DNA from: Symbiodinium natans
Lineage: Eukaryota > Sar > Dinophyceae > Suessiales > Symbiodiniaceae
Assembly: GCA_905221605.1 (NCBI GenBank)
Contig: CAJNDS010000258.1
Coordinates: forward strand, 535,592 to 596,591
DNA: 61,000 nucleotides
Direction: 5' to 3'
Below are positions 11,120 through 22,700 of this stretch, one piece after another. The stretch's first letter is position 1. Every line of letters begins with the position of its first letter. The position numbers and the translations under genes were made by a program. The notes under the pieces were generated by a model. The model searched no databases. It worked only from the letters and a program-made list of their open reading frames with translations, and was not told where the DNA came from.

Positions 11120-12475
11120 TGACAGGAAAGGAAAGGATCAATTGAGTGTAAGTAGGATTGAAAGAACCCTACTTTTTGTAGAAATCCCCAGCAGCAGGAG
11201 ATCCAGATCGTTTTCCTGAGACTAATGCGTATACGTCAAGCCTATATTGGATCCATGTGTTGGTTGTAAAGGCGCCACTTGTGGGACAAAAAAAAGCCCC
11301 GCTGCCCGTAGCCGCACAAGGCACATGGCACGGCAGTACATTGACTGAGGCCGAAGCGACAGGAGCCAACCCTCGAAAGAGAGTGGGCCCCCAGAAGCAT
11401 GCCTGTTCGGGTACGTGCAGTCAGCGCTGGTCGAAAGCACGCGGCATGCGGCAATCGACGCCGCCATCCTCGGCGGCAACCTCTCACCACCAGCCTGTTC
11501 CAGCCCTATGAGACACGTACTCGGCAACATTGTCGATGTCATCATCGCTCAACCGCCCTCCAAAAGCCGGCATGGCATTTTTGCCGTTGGTGACCTGGGT
11601 CTTGATATTGTTGATGCTGTTGCCCCCCTTCAGATACTGATTCAGGTCCTCCTTTTCCAAGGTAAGGTCGGGCATGATCACATTCTGTCCACCTGCATGG
11701 CATGCGGCACAGTTGGCATTGAACACTTGCTCCCCAGCCCACACATCTCCGGAGGCCTTCTCTAAGAGCGAGTTGGTTTCATGAGCAGCGCGTTCGGGGA
11801 GCAACGGGATGCTGTTGCCAGAGAGGAGGCTCTTCTTATCTTCATCACTGATGCTGTGCGTGAAGTGCATGGCAGCATCGTAGCACTTCTTTTCTTTCGT
11901 GGCCATCTCGAGAAGCTCTGGGGATAGCTTGTCAGCACGAAGGTTCACGGCCTCCTTGCTGCATGGTGAAGTCATTGCACGGCCTGGCATTGCCTTTGGT
12001 GATGCGAAGAAGATGTTTGTTCAGCAGGGTGTTCGACTCCCCGTGTGCAGCGATGAACGCCGGTCCAGGCACCCGCTGCTTGGCACGTGCCACATCTCTT
12101 TCCGACAAGCTGCTGGGGCCGGATGGATGCATGTGCGTATTGGCTTGAAGCAACTTCACCTCCTCTTTCTCACAGGACGTGTCGAAACATGTCTCCGGCA
12201 CTTCTGCGATGGCCGCCATAGCCACAGTTGATACAAGGGCAAGACAAGCGACCACGGACATTGCGCTCAAGGCAGCTGTCGCGCAGAATCTGGGAAGCTG
12301 AGAACTTCAGCTGGGGCCAGTGAGCTTTTTCAGACACACGTCCAGCATACTTATGTAGGCTTGTCTTGTACGCATTCATTCTGACCAACAAACCTGAAAC
12401 GACGTGATGTATCGTGTTCATGTCGGCCACCGTCATGCTATACATGAACCAGAAACTTTCCTCCAGGTCCATACT
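11120..12475. repeat. Segmental duplication, copy 1 (broken cytochrome c6)
   Basis: This stretch matches 35657-37080 in the same orientation, including non-coding flanks on both sides. Long blocks are near-identical (for example 11300-11630 against 35813-36150), so the duplication is recent. Differences include a 110 bp deletion and a 15 bp insertion in the coding part here. Confidence 0.9.
11484..12270 (-). pseudogene. Cytochrome c6-like gene copy, frameshifted
   Basis: The same protein as the intact copy at 35997-36863. The start region (MSAMSVVACLALVS, ATG at 12270) and the heme domain (CAACH, AMPAFGG, GTGWW end) are both present. Between 11962 and 11963 a 110 bp segment found in the other copy (36461-36570) is missing, which shifts the frame and stops the N-terminal half soon after NDFTM. 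A 15 bp in-frame insertion adds five residues (DVWAG) just before the heme domain. The missing segment has no AG at its end in either alignment, so copy 1 is not a spliced version. It could still make the C-terminal heme domain from an internal start, but it would lack the signal peptide. TGA is the stop in both copies. Confidence 0.8.
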
Positions 12476-12479
12476 TTGA

Positions 12480-13620
12480 CCTAGCTAGTACTACGCTATG
12501 GCGCACGACAGCACGGCATACCAATACCATGGCGCTTGATGGTGTTATAGGGCAGCGCCAACGGATATCTGCCATCTATGATTGCCAGCTTCCCCTTCTT
12601 TTTGCAAGTTTTCAGCTATTTTCATCTAGGAGTGCGGCTAGCCGCGGCGACTTATAGTCGGGTTCCACATTGAAAGTCTCGGCATTCCGGTGCTATGAAA
12701 CTTGATCCTGGTGTGCCAGGGCTCAGGTGCTCAAATGGCCACAGAATGTGGCAGTGCGCAGAAGGTGTGTTTGTGCCGAGTAGAGCCATCTTTCGGATTG
12801 CCTGGCTTCGGCCTACTGGGACCTTTGAGGGTGCAGGATGAGAAGCGGAACTATCTTCGAAAGATCGCCCGCGGCTAGAAGAACTGCAATGGCATTCAAG
12901 GATCTGCGTCGGGAGCCAAGGCGCCCTTCTTCAGGATCCTGCTGCCAGCTGCGGCCGATCTCAACGCAGCAGTGGATGTTCATGTCCTGTAGGCTCCTGC
13001 GCCCCAAACCGCCGAAACCCCCCCCCCCCCCCCCCCCCCCCCCCAGGTCTGAGCCTCAGAGGCTTTAAGCTGCCTCGTTGGCCTTTGACACATGCAGGTA
13101 TCAGATGGCACTGAATCCAAAGCAAAGCCCTGCCGATCGCTCGCAAGGTTGCGGCGCCTACTTTTTGCACCAAGCATCATGGGGTCGAAGGATTCAGGCT
13201 GCCAGGGCTTGGGTCGATTTCAGCACGAAGCCCTCAACTCCTGGAGTCCTCTTACAAGCCCCTACGCACTCCTGTTGATGCGCTCGATGGTTTCGGGCGT
13301 GTAAAGCTGCTCGGAGACATACGCAAGGACAGACCTAGGGCTCTGCTCGCTCCGAGAACATAATTACATATGCCAGAGCAGGGTTCAAGATCCGAGTCGC
13401 GAGCACACAGCGACAACAGGATCGTCGTCACATTAAGTATCCGCCGACCCCAGCGGTAGCAGGGCGGCGTCAGTGAAGACCCCCCACCGCCCTCACCGCC
13501 CTCACCCGCTCTCACAGCATGCTGCTCATGACACCTTGAATTGGAGTGTTTTGCATTGTTTGGCTTCAGTGCATGCCCAAACCCCGCCACCCATCGCCCG
13601 CACCCATGACGCCTTGAATT
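12480..13620. other. No gene firmly supported
   Basis: A possible short minus-strand exon lies at about 13272-13340 (frame reading LYTPETIERINR, preceded by a CCCTAG acceptor), but no complete model could be joined. A poly-C run sits at 13020-13044. Confidence 0.3.
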
Positions 13621-13629
13621 GGACCTTTC

Positions 13630-15442
13630 GACCCCCCCCCACCCCATCCATTCAGGTGGTTTAAAGGGTCCAGTGCATGCCCGACCACCCCCCCACGCCC
13701 CTCCCACCCCTCCCAACCCCGTTCCCGCCCTTACCCCCCCCCTCATTCCGCGAGTTCCCCCCCCCCTGGGGCCCCCCCCCCCTGGTCCCCCCCCCCTGGG
13801 GCCCCCCCCCCTGGGGCCCCCCCCCCCCCCCCCCCGGGCCCCCCCTCTCTGGGCCCCCCCCCCCCTTATGCCCCCCCCCTGGGCCCCCCCCCCCCCTGGG
13901 GCCCCCCCCCCTGGGGCCCCCCCCCTCGGGGGGCCCCCCCCCTGGCCCACGCCACGGGGAAACGGGGGGGGGGGGGGCACGGGGGGGGGGGCCACCCCCC
14001 CACCCCCCCCCCCTGGCCCCCCCCCTGGCCCCCCCCCCTTGGCCCCCCCCCCCCCCCCCCCCCCCCCTGGGCCCCTCCCCCTGGCCCCCCCCCTGGCCGC
14101 CCCTTTTCTTGGGGCCCCCCCCCCTGGAGGAGGGCCCCCCCCCCCGGACCCACACCCCCACCCTGGGGGCCCCCCCCCGGGCCCCCCCCCCCTGGGGCCC
14201 CCCCCCCCTGGGGCCCCCCTCCTGGGGCCCCCCCCTTGGGCCCCCCCCCTGGGCCCCCCTCCCCTTGCCCCCCCCCGTGGCCCCCCCCCCCCCCCCACTT
14301 GAGCCCCCCCCCCCCCCCCCCCCTGGGGCCCCCCCCCCTGGGGCCACCCCCCCCCCGCACGGGCAGGAAGGGGGGGCCAGGGGGGGGGCCCGGGGGTAAA
14401 AAGGCCATGGGTTCAGGGGGGGGGGCCAGGGGGGGGAAATGGGGGGCCAAGAAAAAGGGCGGGGGGTCAAGGGGGGGGGCGAGGGGGGGGGGGGGGGGGG
14501 GGGGGGCCCCAGGGGGGGGTGGGGCCCTCAAAGGGGGGGGCCCCAAGGGGGGGGGGCCCAGGCGGGGCGCCTAGGCCCCCCCTTTTCTGCGCGCCCCCCC
14601 CCCCCCCCTGGGCCCACCCCCGGCCCTGCCCCCCCCCCCCCCCCCCCCTGTACCCCGCCCCCCCTTCCCTGGCCCCCCCCTCCCTGGGGCCCCCCCCCCC
14701 CCTGGGGGCCCCCCCCCCCTGCGGCCCCCCCCCCTGGGGCCCCCCCCCCCCTGGGGCCCCCCCCCCCCCCCCGCCCCTGGGTCCCCCCCCGCCCCTTGGG
14801 CCCCCCCGCCCCTGGAGCCCCCCCCGCCCCTGTTTCTGGGGCCCCCCCGCCCCTGGGGCCCCCCCCGTCCTGGGGCCCCCCCACCCTGGATCTGGGCCCG
14901 CCCCCCCGCCCCTGGGGCCCCCCCGCCCCTGGGGTGCCCCCCCCCCCGCCCCTGGGCCCCCCCGCCCCTGCGGCCCCCCCCCGCCCCTGCGGGCCGCAAC
15001 CCCCCCCCCCCCGGCCCCCCCCCCGTCAGCCCCCCTGGGCCCCCCTTGCCCAACGGCCCCCCCCTCGTCCGGCCCCCCCCCCCTGGCCCGGCCCCCCCCC
15101 CTGGCCCCCCCCCCCCCCTGCCCGCCCTGGCCACCCCCCCTGAAACCCCCCCCTTGGGGCCCCCCCACTGGGGTGGCCCCCCCCCCGCTGGGCAACACCC
15201 CTTTGGGGCCCCTTTTGGGGCCCCCCCTGGTGCCCCACCCTCCTGGTGCCCCCTCCCCTGGGCCTCCCCCATCCTGGGGCCCCCCCCCCCCTGGGCCCCC
15301 CTTTGTGGGGCCCCCCCGCCCGCTGGGGCCCCCCCCCCCGCCCCCGTCTGGGGCGCCCCCCCCGGGGCCGGGGGGGCCCCCCCCCCCCCCCCCCCTGGGC
15401 CCCCCCCCCTGCCTCCCCCCCCCCTGGCCCCCCCCCCCCTGT

Positions 15443-15478
<36 letters not shown>

Positions 15479-16360
15479 TGGGCCCCCCCTGCCCCCCCCC
15501 TGGGCCCCCCCCCCCGTGGCCCCCCCCCCCCTCACCCCTCCCCCCCCTGACCCCCCCCCCCTGGCCCCCCCCCATGGGGGGGGGGGCACGGGGGGCCACG
15601 GGGGGGGGCCAAGGGGGTGGGGGGCACGGGGGGGGGCCAGCACCTGGGGGGGGGGGCCCACGGGGGGGGTGCCACGGGGGGGCGGGGCCAGGGGGGGGGC
15701 AGGGGGGGCCAGGGGGGGGGCCCCCCAGGTGGGGGGCCAGGGGGGGGCCAGCGGGGGGGGCCAGGGGGGGGGCCAAGGGGGGGGTCCCCCACCCACCCCC
15801 CCCGTCCCGCCCCCCCCCGGGTTGGCCCCCCCCGTGGCCCCCCCCCGTGGCCGCCCCCCGCGTGGCCCCCCCCCCGTGGCCCCCACCCCGTGCCCCCCCC
15901 CCGCCCCCCCCCCATGAGCCGAACAAGCCCCCCCCGTCCCCCCCCCCCCGTGGCCCCCCCCCTGTGGCCCCCCCCCACCGTGCCCCCCCCCGCCGGACCC
16001 CCCCGCCCGGCCGCCGCCCCCTAGACCCCGTGGCCACCCCCCCCCCCCGGCCCCCCCCCCCCCCGGCCCCCCCCCCCCGTTCCCCCCCGCCCCCCCCCCC
16101 CGGCCCCCCCCCCCCCCAAAACCCCCCCCACGGCCCCCCCCCCCCCCACCGGCCCCCCCCCCGCCCCCTCCCCCCCGGCCCCCCCCCCCCAACCCCCCCC
16201 CCCCGCCCCCCCCCACCCCCCGCCCCCCCCCCCACCCCCCCCCCCGCCCCCCCCCCCCGCCCCCCCCCCACCCCCCCGCCCCCCGCCCCGCCCGCCCCCC
16301 ACCGCTCTCCCCCCCCCCCCCCCCCCCCACCCCCCCCCCCCCCCCCCCACCCCCCCCCCC

Positions 16361-16397
<37 letters not shown>

Positions 16398-16985
16398 ACC
16401 CCCCCCACCCCCCCGCCAGCCCCCCCTGCCCTCCCCGCCGCTCCCACCATCCCTCTCACTCCCCTCCCTTGCCCCCCAGTCCCCCCCTCCCGACACCAAC
16501 CCCTCTGAAACCCCACCCCCCCCCCCCCCCCACCCCCCCCATCCCTTCCCTCCTAGGCCCCCCCCCTACTCCGCCCCTGACAAATCTCTTTTAATCCACG
16601 CCCGCCCAACCGCCTCCCCGCTCTCATCACTCCCCTGCCTTCCGCCCCCAACTCCACCAACCCTCGACCGTCACCTCCCCTGTCCACCCGCCGCGCTCCA
16701 CCCTGCCTTCCAACCCTCTCACCAGAGCTGGTCAAATGAGTCACCCCCCTTTCCGCCAGCCCCCCCCAACCCTCCCCCCCTCATCATTACCCCCTCCCAC
16801 CATCGTGCCCACCATCCGACCCCGCCCCCCGCTCTCACCGCTCTCAATCGCTTCTTCATGCCCCCCACCCCTGCCTTCCGCCCCCAACTCCCTAATCCGA
16901 CACCAACCCTCTACCGTCACCCCCCCACCACCCCCCACCCCCCCGCCCCCCTTTCCACCCCCCCCCCCCCCCCCCCCCCCCCCCC
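13630..16985. repeat. C/G homopolymer block with strand switches
   Basis: Over 3 kb of almost only C and G. C-rich runs are punctuated by TGGGG or GTGG to give a loose 15-25 base period (CTGGGGCCCCCCCC). The rich strand flips: C about 13730-13955, G 13960-13995, C to 14350, G 14360-14575, C to 15565, G 15570-15785, C to 16985. After 16020 it decays to poly-C with A or G. Pro- or Gly-rich ORFs of up to 671 codons on both strands are artefacts. Sequence accuracy in such runs is doubtful. Confidence 0.9.
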
Positions 16986-17224
16986 CTGCCCGCGCTCCAC
17001 CCTGCCTTCCGCCCCAATGCGACTGTCTTGGTCGGTCGGCGGCACTGGCGGTAGCCATTAAATCCGGCCCCCGCGCCGCCCGTGGTCCAGGGCGGAGCCC
17101 CGCGTCGCACTAAAGCGCTAGCTTTAAGGGGCGAGCGCCCGAGCCGCCGACCCCGCCCAAAATTGCTTCAAATTCGCGCGGGGCCCTTCGGGAGGCCTCC
17201 AAAACGGCATCCAAGGGGACGCAA

Positions 17225-18170
17225 CACGGTGGTGCGAAAAGCACGAAAACCTCGTAAAAACCATGGGTTTTTACGAAAAACCGAGGCCACAAAAACACCC
17301 GCAGCACCCCATTAAACCCTCACGGGCGCGCATCATCGGCCCTAGCTTTTCACATGGGGCGCGCGCCAGGCCGAAACCAGTTTTTTCAAGGTTTGGGGGG
17401 GTACCGGAAGCCCAAAACCAGGCGAGCATCATGAGCATCAGCAGCCCTGGCCCGCGGGCCCCAAGGCAAAAAAAAAAAAACGCTGAAATCACCGGTAAAT
17501 ACCGTGCTTTTATGAGGGTTTTCACGCGTGCCTCCGACCCCCACCCTTGTTGCCCTTGACCCGCCCTCAAAGTGCGCATCATCGAAACCCACGTCGGGGG
17601 GGGGGGTCTGCTGATGCTGCTGATGCGCGGGGTCCGGGTGCATCATCGAGCCATCGTTTCTCATGGGCTTCGTGGGGGGTCCCGGCCCACGGCCCATCGA
17701 CCCAGCTTGGGAATGCTCATGATGCTTCGGTTTGGGGGGGTGTTTCCAACAGCAGAAAACCTCGTAATACCGAGTTGTTTTTTTGTGGGTCCCCACGTAA
17801 AAACGCCCCTAAAAATCGCCTCATTTTTCACGCGCTCGACGGCCACGTGCCCCGACAAACACCCGACCAGCAGGACCCCGAATGCCCTAGGGCAATTCGT
17901 TTCTTGCTTTCCGGGGTTTCGCGTGGGCCGCAAAAGCCGTTCAATCACATACAAAGCTGCGTGTTTTAAGGGGGTTTTGGATGGCCTGGGGGAGGCCGCG
18001 ATGCTCATGTTGCTCCTGTTCCCTGGGTCCCCCCAAAAGCTTCCCAATCCCAAGAAAACACGTGTTTTACAAGCGTTTCCTAAGGTTTTTTTCGAAGGCA
18101 AAAAAACGCATGCATAGAATGCTTTTAAGGCCCCCAAACCACACCCACTGATGCTCCTGATGCGGGTGTG
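17225..18170. repeat. Degenerate tandem units with palindromic cores
   Basis: Four to five diverged units spaced about 235-290 bases. Each has a GATGCTCATGATGCT-like box followed 55-70 bases later by a short palindrome flanked by A and T runs (AAACCATGGGTTT near 17260, AAAACACGTGTTTT at 18055-18068). The repeat seems to drive the long minus-strand ORFs here; no gene is called. Confidence 0.5.
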
Positions 18171-18215
18171 CGCGCGCGCGCGCGCGCGCGCGCGCCGGCG
18201 TGCCGGGGGGGGGGG
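18165..18215. repeat. (CG)n tract with G run
   Basis: A tract of alternating CG about 25 bases long, followed by a 10-base G run. Confidence 0.9.
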
Positions 18216-18469
18216 AGGGAGGGGTGGCGAAGGCAGGAGAAAGAGAGACAGAGAGAAGGAGAGTACAAAGACACGGGAAAGAGAAGACACTGCCAAGGTT
18301 CAAGGTTTCGTGCTTTGGGGGGCGGGGGCCGGCCCGTGCCGCTAGGCCTGAAATAACTTAACACGAAACACACGAACGCCCGCACAATATCGGGGAACAG
18401 GTCAAGTACACAACGTTTAAGTGGCCGAGAATTCGAGAGCGTTTCGGGACCCTCCACATGCCAGAAAAA

Positions 18470-18760
18470 AGGTTTAGGGTTTAGGGTTTAGGGTTAAAGG
18501 TTTAAGGTTTAGGGTTTAGGGTTCAGGGTTCAGGGTTCAGGGTTTGAGGGTTGGACGCTTCGAACTCAAGCACAGCCCGAGGTGCGGCTCTGGAGGCAAG
18601 CCAAAAAAGAGGACGAACCCCCAGATGCCTGTCGCAGGGCTGCGCAAGGTGTAGGGTTTAGGGGTTATAGGGTCATAGGGTTTCTAGGGTTTTAGGTTCA
18701 GGGTTTATAGGATTATAGGGTTACAAGGTTTATAGGGTGTATAAGGTTTAGGGCTGAAAG
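18470..18760 (+). repeat. Telomere-like arrays
   Basis: TTTAGGG with TTCAGGG variants at 18472-18548, then TTTATAGGG and TTATAGGG variants at 18648-18765. Confidence 0.85.
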
Positions 18761-18778
18761 GGTTCCAGAGTTCTAGGG

Positions 18779-19430
18779 CTAGATGGTCGGGTCCCTAGAT
18801 ACACAACCGACCCCTGCCAAGTTCTCCTTGCCTGGATCGCACTTCTTCATGCAATCATTGGCTTTCCCCGACGTTGGGCACTTGGCCAAGAAGAGGACCT
18901 TGGAGACGAAATGAGCCCTAAAAGGGTTTATGGTCCACAGACCTTGATAGGGATTATAGTAGCATATAGGGTGTATGACCCCAACTTTAGGGATCATTTG
19001 GCCCCCAAGGGACAGGATAGACAAAGAGCTCGACGAGAATTGCCAGAGCGATGAGGATGAAGAAGAGCAAGAAGTAAAGCACAACTCCTCAGGTCTCTGG
19101 TGGTTACCCGTGGCATCCCGTGGCCACAGATCCCGTCATCCCAGTCGGAAAGCCACGAAACTGAACAAACCCTCATGACACCTGCAAAATCTCGAGGAAG
19201 CCCCATGTCCCTATCCTGAGCCTGTATTGCAGACATCGGGATGGCTCAGGGTGTCGTTTGGTCGAGCGTCCAAACACCAACGGTGTGCAACAGAAGAACG
19301 TGGCCTTGCAGCAACGGCTCACGGTGCGAGAAGAACACCAACCTCAGGAACTTCGCAGAAGAGAACGTCATCAGCTACTGGGATTTCCACTGGGCCGGGG
19401 GACGGGAAATGGGGGAAGGTTGGAATTGTG
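18779..19430 (-). CDS. Small membrane protein with Cys-rich tail, split gene
   Basis: Terminal exon 18917-18779 reads KVLFLAKCPTSGKANDC followed by more Cys and Gly, and ends at TAG. It joins in phase to an exon ending at 19003 through an 85 nt GC-AG intron with an excellent CCCTTTTAG acceptor. That exon encodes a membrane segment (LYFLLFFILIALAILVELF, about 19080-19010). Further open segments upstream (19300-19430, reading EIPVADDVLFCEVPEVGVLL) are likely exons, but their joins are unresolved. The predicted C-terminus is one transmembrane helix plus a short tail with four cysteines. No family recognised. A telomere-like array lies directly upstream, in the same sense. Confidence 0.4.
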
Positions 19431-19436
19431 GCCCTA

Positions 19437-19475
19437 AAACCTATAACCCTAAACCCTAAACCCCAAACCTTTTGG
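19437..19475 (-). repeat. Telomere-like array next to an exon edge
   Basis: Reads TTTAGGG on the minus strand, the sense of the gene model at 18779-19430. It sits between an open segment that ends AAAAG|GTTTGG and one that begins after TTTTAG, so it may form most of a short intron. Confidence 0.6.
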
Positions 19476-20368
19476 ACATCTGGGTGGGCGTGGGCAAGCC
19501 GCGGAAGCCCTTTGAAGACCGAGCTGCCGGGCGCCGGTCGCCCGGTCTGGAACTCCGGTTGCGGACGGAATCGCCTCGTGCATTGTTGTGGAGTTCCGGT
19601 GGGAGTGTGTTTGTCGGCCTGGACTCTTCTTCTCAATACATGTAGCATACATTATACATTAGCAACATGCGGCGCCGCCGAAAACATACCCCCACTCTCC
19701 CTAGTCTCCCGCGTCGCCTTGCTGCAAGCCTATTGAGTCCCTCTAGAGAAATGTATACGTGGCATTTTGGAGTTTAGGGGTTGTAAATGGTTGTAATGAT
19801 GTTGGGTCTTACGGACATGCAAGTGCAAGAACTATGGATCTGAATCGGGCAGTTGCTCGACGCGCTTGATTTTCCCTGGCTGTATCCTCTGTTTCGCACG
19901 GGTTTCGGGTTTCCTTGCTGGTTTCGGGATGGGGAGGTTAATTGCATCCCTTCAATCCTAAACTCATGAAATTTTCAACCCCTGCAAAAAGCAGAGCCCT
20001 CAAACCTTCAAGTCTGTGTTGGCTGCCGTGGGGGGAAGGGCGGAGCGGTTGATTTCGCCGACCTCTGCCAGTTCCCGCAGCTTTCCGGCTCCTCTTCTTC
20101 CTTGCACCTTGCCTCCTACTCAATGGCACTCTGTTGTCCTCCTCCCAAGGCTTCCTGTGCCTTGCTGTTGGTTAGTAGGGAATGGGGGAATGAGGTACGC
20201 TATGTAATCCCCTTAAAAGGGGCCTATATAGGGCCCGAACCAACAGGAAGGTGCTGGCTCTCCTCCATGCCTTCGTGCCCGTGCTGCGGACGACTGGCAT
20301 GCACCTGTTGCCTCTCACTTTTTTTGTTGGTTGTTATCATGTTGCACTTTCTTTGAGCTTATGGGCTT

Positions 20369-20815
20369 ATGGCGTGCTTCTCCCAAAGTTGGCCTCTCCC
20401 AAATGTTCAGCCGACTCTTGGGCGAACTTCCCTGGCTTCGGCTTCGAAAGCCGGTCTGGGATTGCCCGTTGCCACAAGTTTCCCTCACCGAGCCAACGAG
20501 TTTGCGCGGAAGCGTAAACGGAGAGAAGTCCGAGCCATCGCCTTCCCCCGAGGTTTGTCAGAATCTGGAATGCAAACCACTGATCGTGCATGGGGGGTGA
20601 ACATCAACGACATGTTGTTCAAGCATCCTCCTTTGTCGTTACGCACTCCAAATCGAGGCCAGCATCCCTGCATTGACACACGAGTTTACACGTGGCTCTG
20701 GAATCGTCTGCCGACTTTGCAGAAGAGCTGGCGGGGGGGCATCCCAACTAAGCTCTTAAGACCTCTGAGCCTGCTTTGGACGAAAGTGCTACGCAAGTTA
20801 ATCCCTTCCTCCTAG
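20369..20815 (+). CDS. Basic hypothetical ORF, 148 codons
   Basis: Open from ATG to TAG. It has a basic cluster (FARKRKRREVR) and a Leu/Trp-rich basic C-terminus. An overlapping frame at 20390-20548 (MFSRLLGELPWLRLRK and on) could instead be exon 1, joined in phase 0 through a 72 nt GT-AG intron into the last 60 codons. No family recognised. Confidence 0.3.
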   Translation: MACFSQSWPLPNVQPTLGRTSLASASKAGLGLPVATSFPHRANEFARKRKRREVRAIAFPRGLSESGMQTTDRAWGVNINDMLFKHPPLSLRTPNRGQHPCIDTRVYTWLWNRLPTLQKSWRGGIPTKLLRPLSLLWTKVLRKLIPSS

Positions 20816-21257
20816 TATAAATACGCCCCTAATATAAAGCACCCTCTGGCCCCAAAACCCGGTCCGGCAGTCGCCCCTTTTAATGTCTCTACAGAATTAG
20901 GGCGCGGGGGAAGCCTGAAATCTGTTGGGCCTAAAGCTTGAACTGCCCTATGACTGAGCCAGCAAGCTAGACGGACGGGTTGTTTGTTCTGTCCGCCCGG
21001 ACGAACGATACGAACCCCCCCGATTACTAAAAAAAACCTTTGGGGGGTCTTGGGGGGGTGTTGAAACTGCCCGGGGGGGGGGGGGGGGGGGCGGGCCTTT
21101 AATGTTAGGGGGGAGGGATTCGCCGGGTGGTTCTCTAGCACCCCTTGCGGAATGCAACATGTCAATGCATCCGCCAACTGAACTCCACAATGCCTCGCCA
21201 GGCTTCGCATGCAAAGGTTGTCTGAAATCCTCAGCTCTGCTGATCCCAAGCTGATAG

Positions 21258-21335
21258 CGGTTTAGGGTTCAGGGTTCAGGGTTCAGGGTTCAGGGTTTAG
21301 GGTTTAGGGTTTAGGGTTTAGGGTTTGGGGTTTAG
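21258..21335 (+). repeat. Telomere-like array
   Basis: Four TTCAGGG units followed by about six TTTAGGG units; the boundary between the two variants is sharp. Confidence 0.9.
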
Positions 21336-21494
21336 TTTTTAGGTCGCTTCACCCGTCAGGGGATTCAGGGCTTTACGAACTTTCATTGAAGATCTTGCTA
21401 CCATGCACCCTACATGCCCAAAGGCCGAGAAGAGAGATGTGCAGAGGCTCCTAATGTCACCTGGCTCTAGCGCAGCGCAGGGCGCTGGGCGAAA

Positions 21495-22640
21495 TCAATT
21501 CAGGACGTTTGTGTAGGGGAGATGTTGCGCTGGTTCTTTGGGAGCCTTACATCCGGGCTTTGGGCAGAGTATCGACTTCTCCATCTCCGCATCCCAGTTG
21601 TGGAGCCACGCGTCCACCAGGTCCCTGAGAACCGGCTGCGTGGCACCTAGCGGCCGATTTAGCAACATCGGGACTTTGGATTGAGGGCCCATTATTTTAA
21701 AAACGGCAGAGGCCTCAACTCAACAATCACTCAAGCCTTATAAGCTCTAAACCCTAAACCCAAAGAGGGGGTGCACAACTAACAACTTGCCTGCGAGACT
21801 GGAAGGTCCAGGGATCAATGCCTAGATTTGGTTCCTAACTTTTCTGCCTTCCTTCAGCGCCTTGTGCTTTCATTCTTCTGCTTCCTGTCTTTTGTTCGGC
21901 ATTCGAGGTGTCGAACGCGAATAGCTCCACGAGTTTCACGGCTTGGAATTGAGGCCCCAAAGCCCTGAAGCTTAAGACCTTGCCAAGCTTGGGTCGATCA
22001 GGGCTCACCCAAAACACTCTGTCTGCAAAGTAATTAGCTCAGCTATCCCTGCAAACTCTGCAAGATGATGCACCCCTGAACCCATACGGAGAACTTAGAA
22101 AGGTTTACAGAAGTCTTGGGTTCTGTCCCGAGTCTTGAAAACTGCCGATGCACAAGCCCCAAGGCCTCAGGCCCCTCAAAGCCTCCCACACCTCCCTGAC
22201 CGGGGGCACGTAGCCACTGGCTGTCTTCCATGTGCCGCAGTAGGGGCGAGTCTGTCGGAAGCCGCCGCTGCTCCCAAACCTGAGAGAATTTTTGAGAGGG
22301 CTCCATCTTTCCGAGCCCGAACTTGGGGCACCCTAAACAAAAAAAAACTCTCACCTTCTCTGACTTTCTCCAACACTGGGCCATTCGCCTCCTGGGCGGT
22401 GGTGACCGCGATCGGCTCGTTGCGGTTGCCTGAGTTTCGTGGTCGTCTGAAGCCTAAAGGCGCTTCATGGGGCATTTAGTGCAAACTTTGGAGCTGGGGC
22501 CCTCTGGGACCTTCCCAAGATGAGGAGGGCCAGAGGTATCAAAGACGAGGAGGTCTCTTCCCCACGTAAAAAGAGGGGCCGCAGCAACCCTGGATGCACC
22601 GAATCCTCAACAGTTTCATGGCAGTTCCACGTGCGCTTCG
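21495..22640 (-). CDS. Split hypothetical gene, five phase-consistent exons (5' end open)
   Basis: Exons in transcription order: about 22640-22511, 22446-22355, 22251-22057, 22022-21840, 21718-21495. All junctions agree in phase. Introns are 64, 103, 34 and 121 nt; the 34 nt one is suspiciously short but has a CTAAT branch site before ACTTTGCAG. The donor AAG|GTGAGA at 22354 is strong. The 121 nt intron contains TTTAGGG units in the sense orientation. The last exon reads VLRDLVDAWLHNWDAEMEKS and then CPKPGC, which might bind metal as half of a site. No family recognised. Confidence 0.35.
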
Positions 22641-22663
22641 AGGGAAGAACGTTCCAGGAGTTC

Positions 22664-22700
22664 CAAAGGTTTAGGGTTTAGGGTTTAGGGTTTAGGGTTT
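22664..22700 (+). repeat. Telomere-like array
   Basis: Five TTTAGGG units directly after CCAAAG. Confidence 0.9.

Noticed and set aside
11962-11963. The 110 bp segment missing from the cytochrome c6 copy as a spliced-out intron (retrocopy)
   Set aside because: The segment ends in AC or CG, not AG, in either possible alignment, and it is open and in frame in the intact copy. A deletion is simpler.
13252-17113. Very long Pro- or Gly-rich ORFs (up to 671 codons) on both strands
   Set aside because: They are read from poly-C/poly-G runs that lack stop codons in any frame; all frames are open alike.
22331-22354. Ultra-short 18-30 nt GT-AG introns (also near 44263-44284, 19.3 kb, 13.3 kb, 39.3 kb)
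   Set aside because: Each restores a frame, but at two of the sites a normal-size intron (103 and 76 nt) does so equally well, and short GT-AG strings are common by chance.
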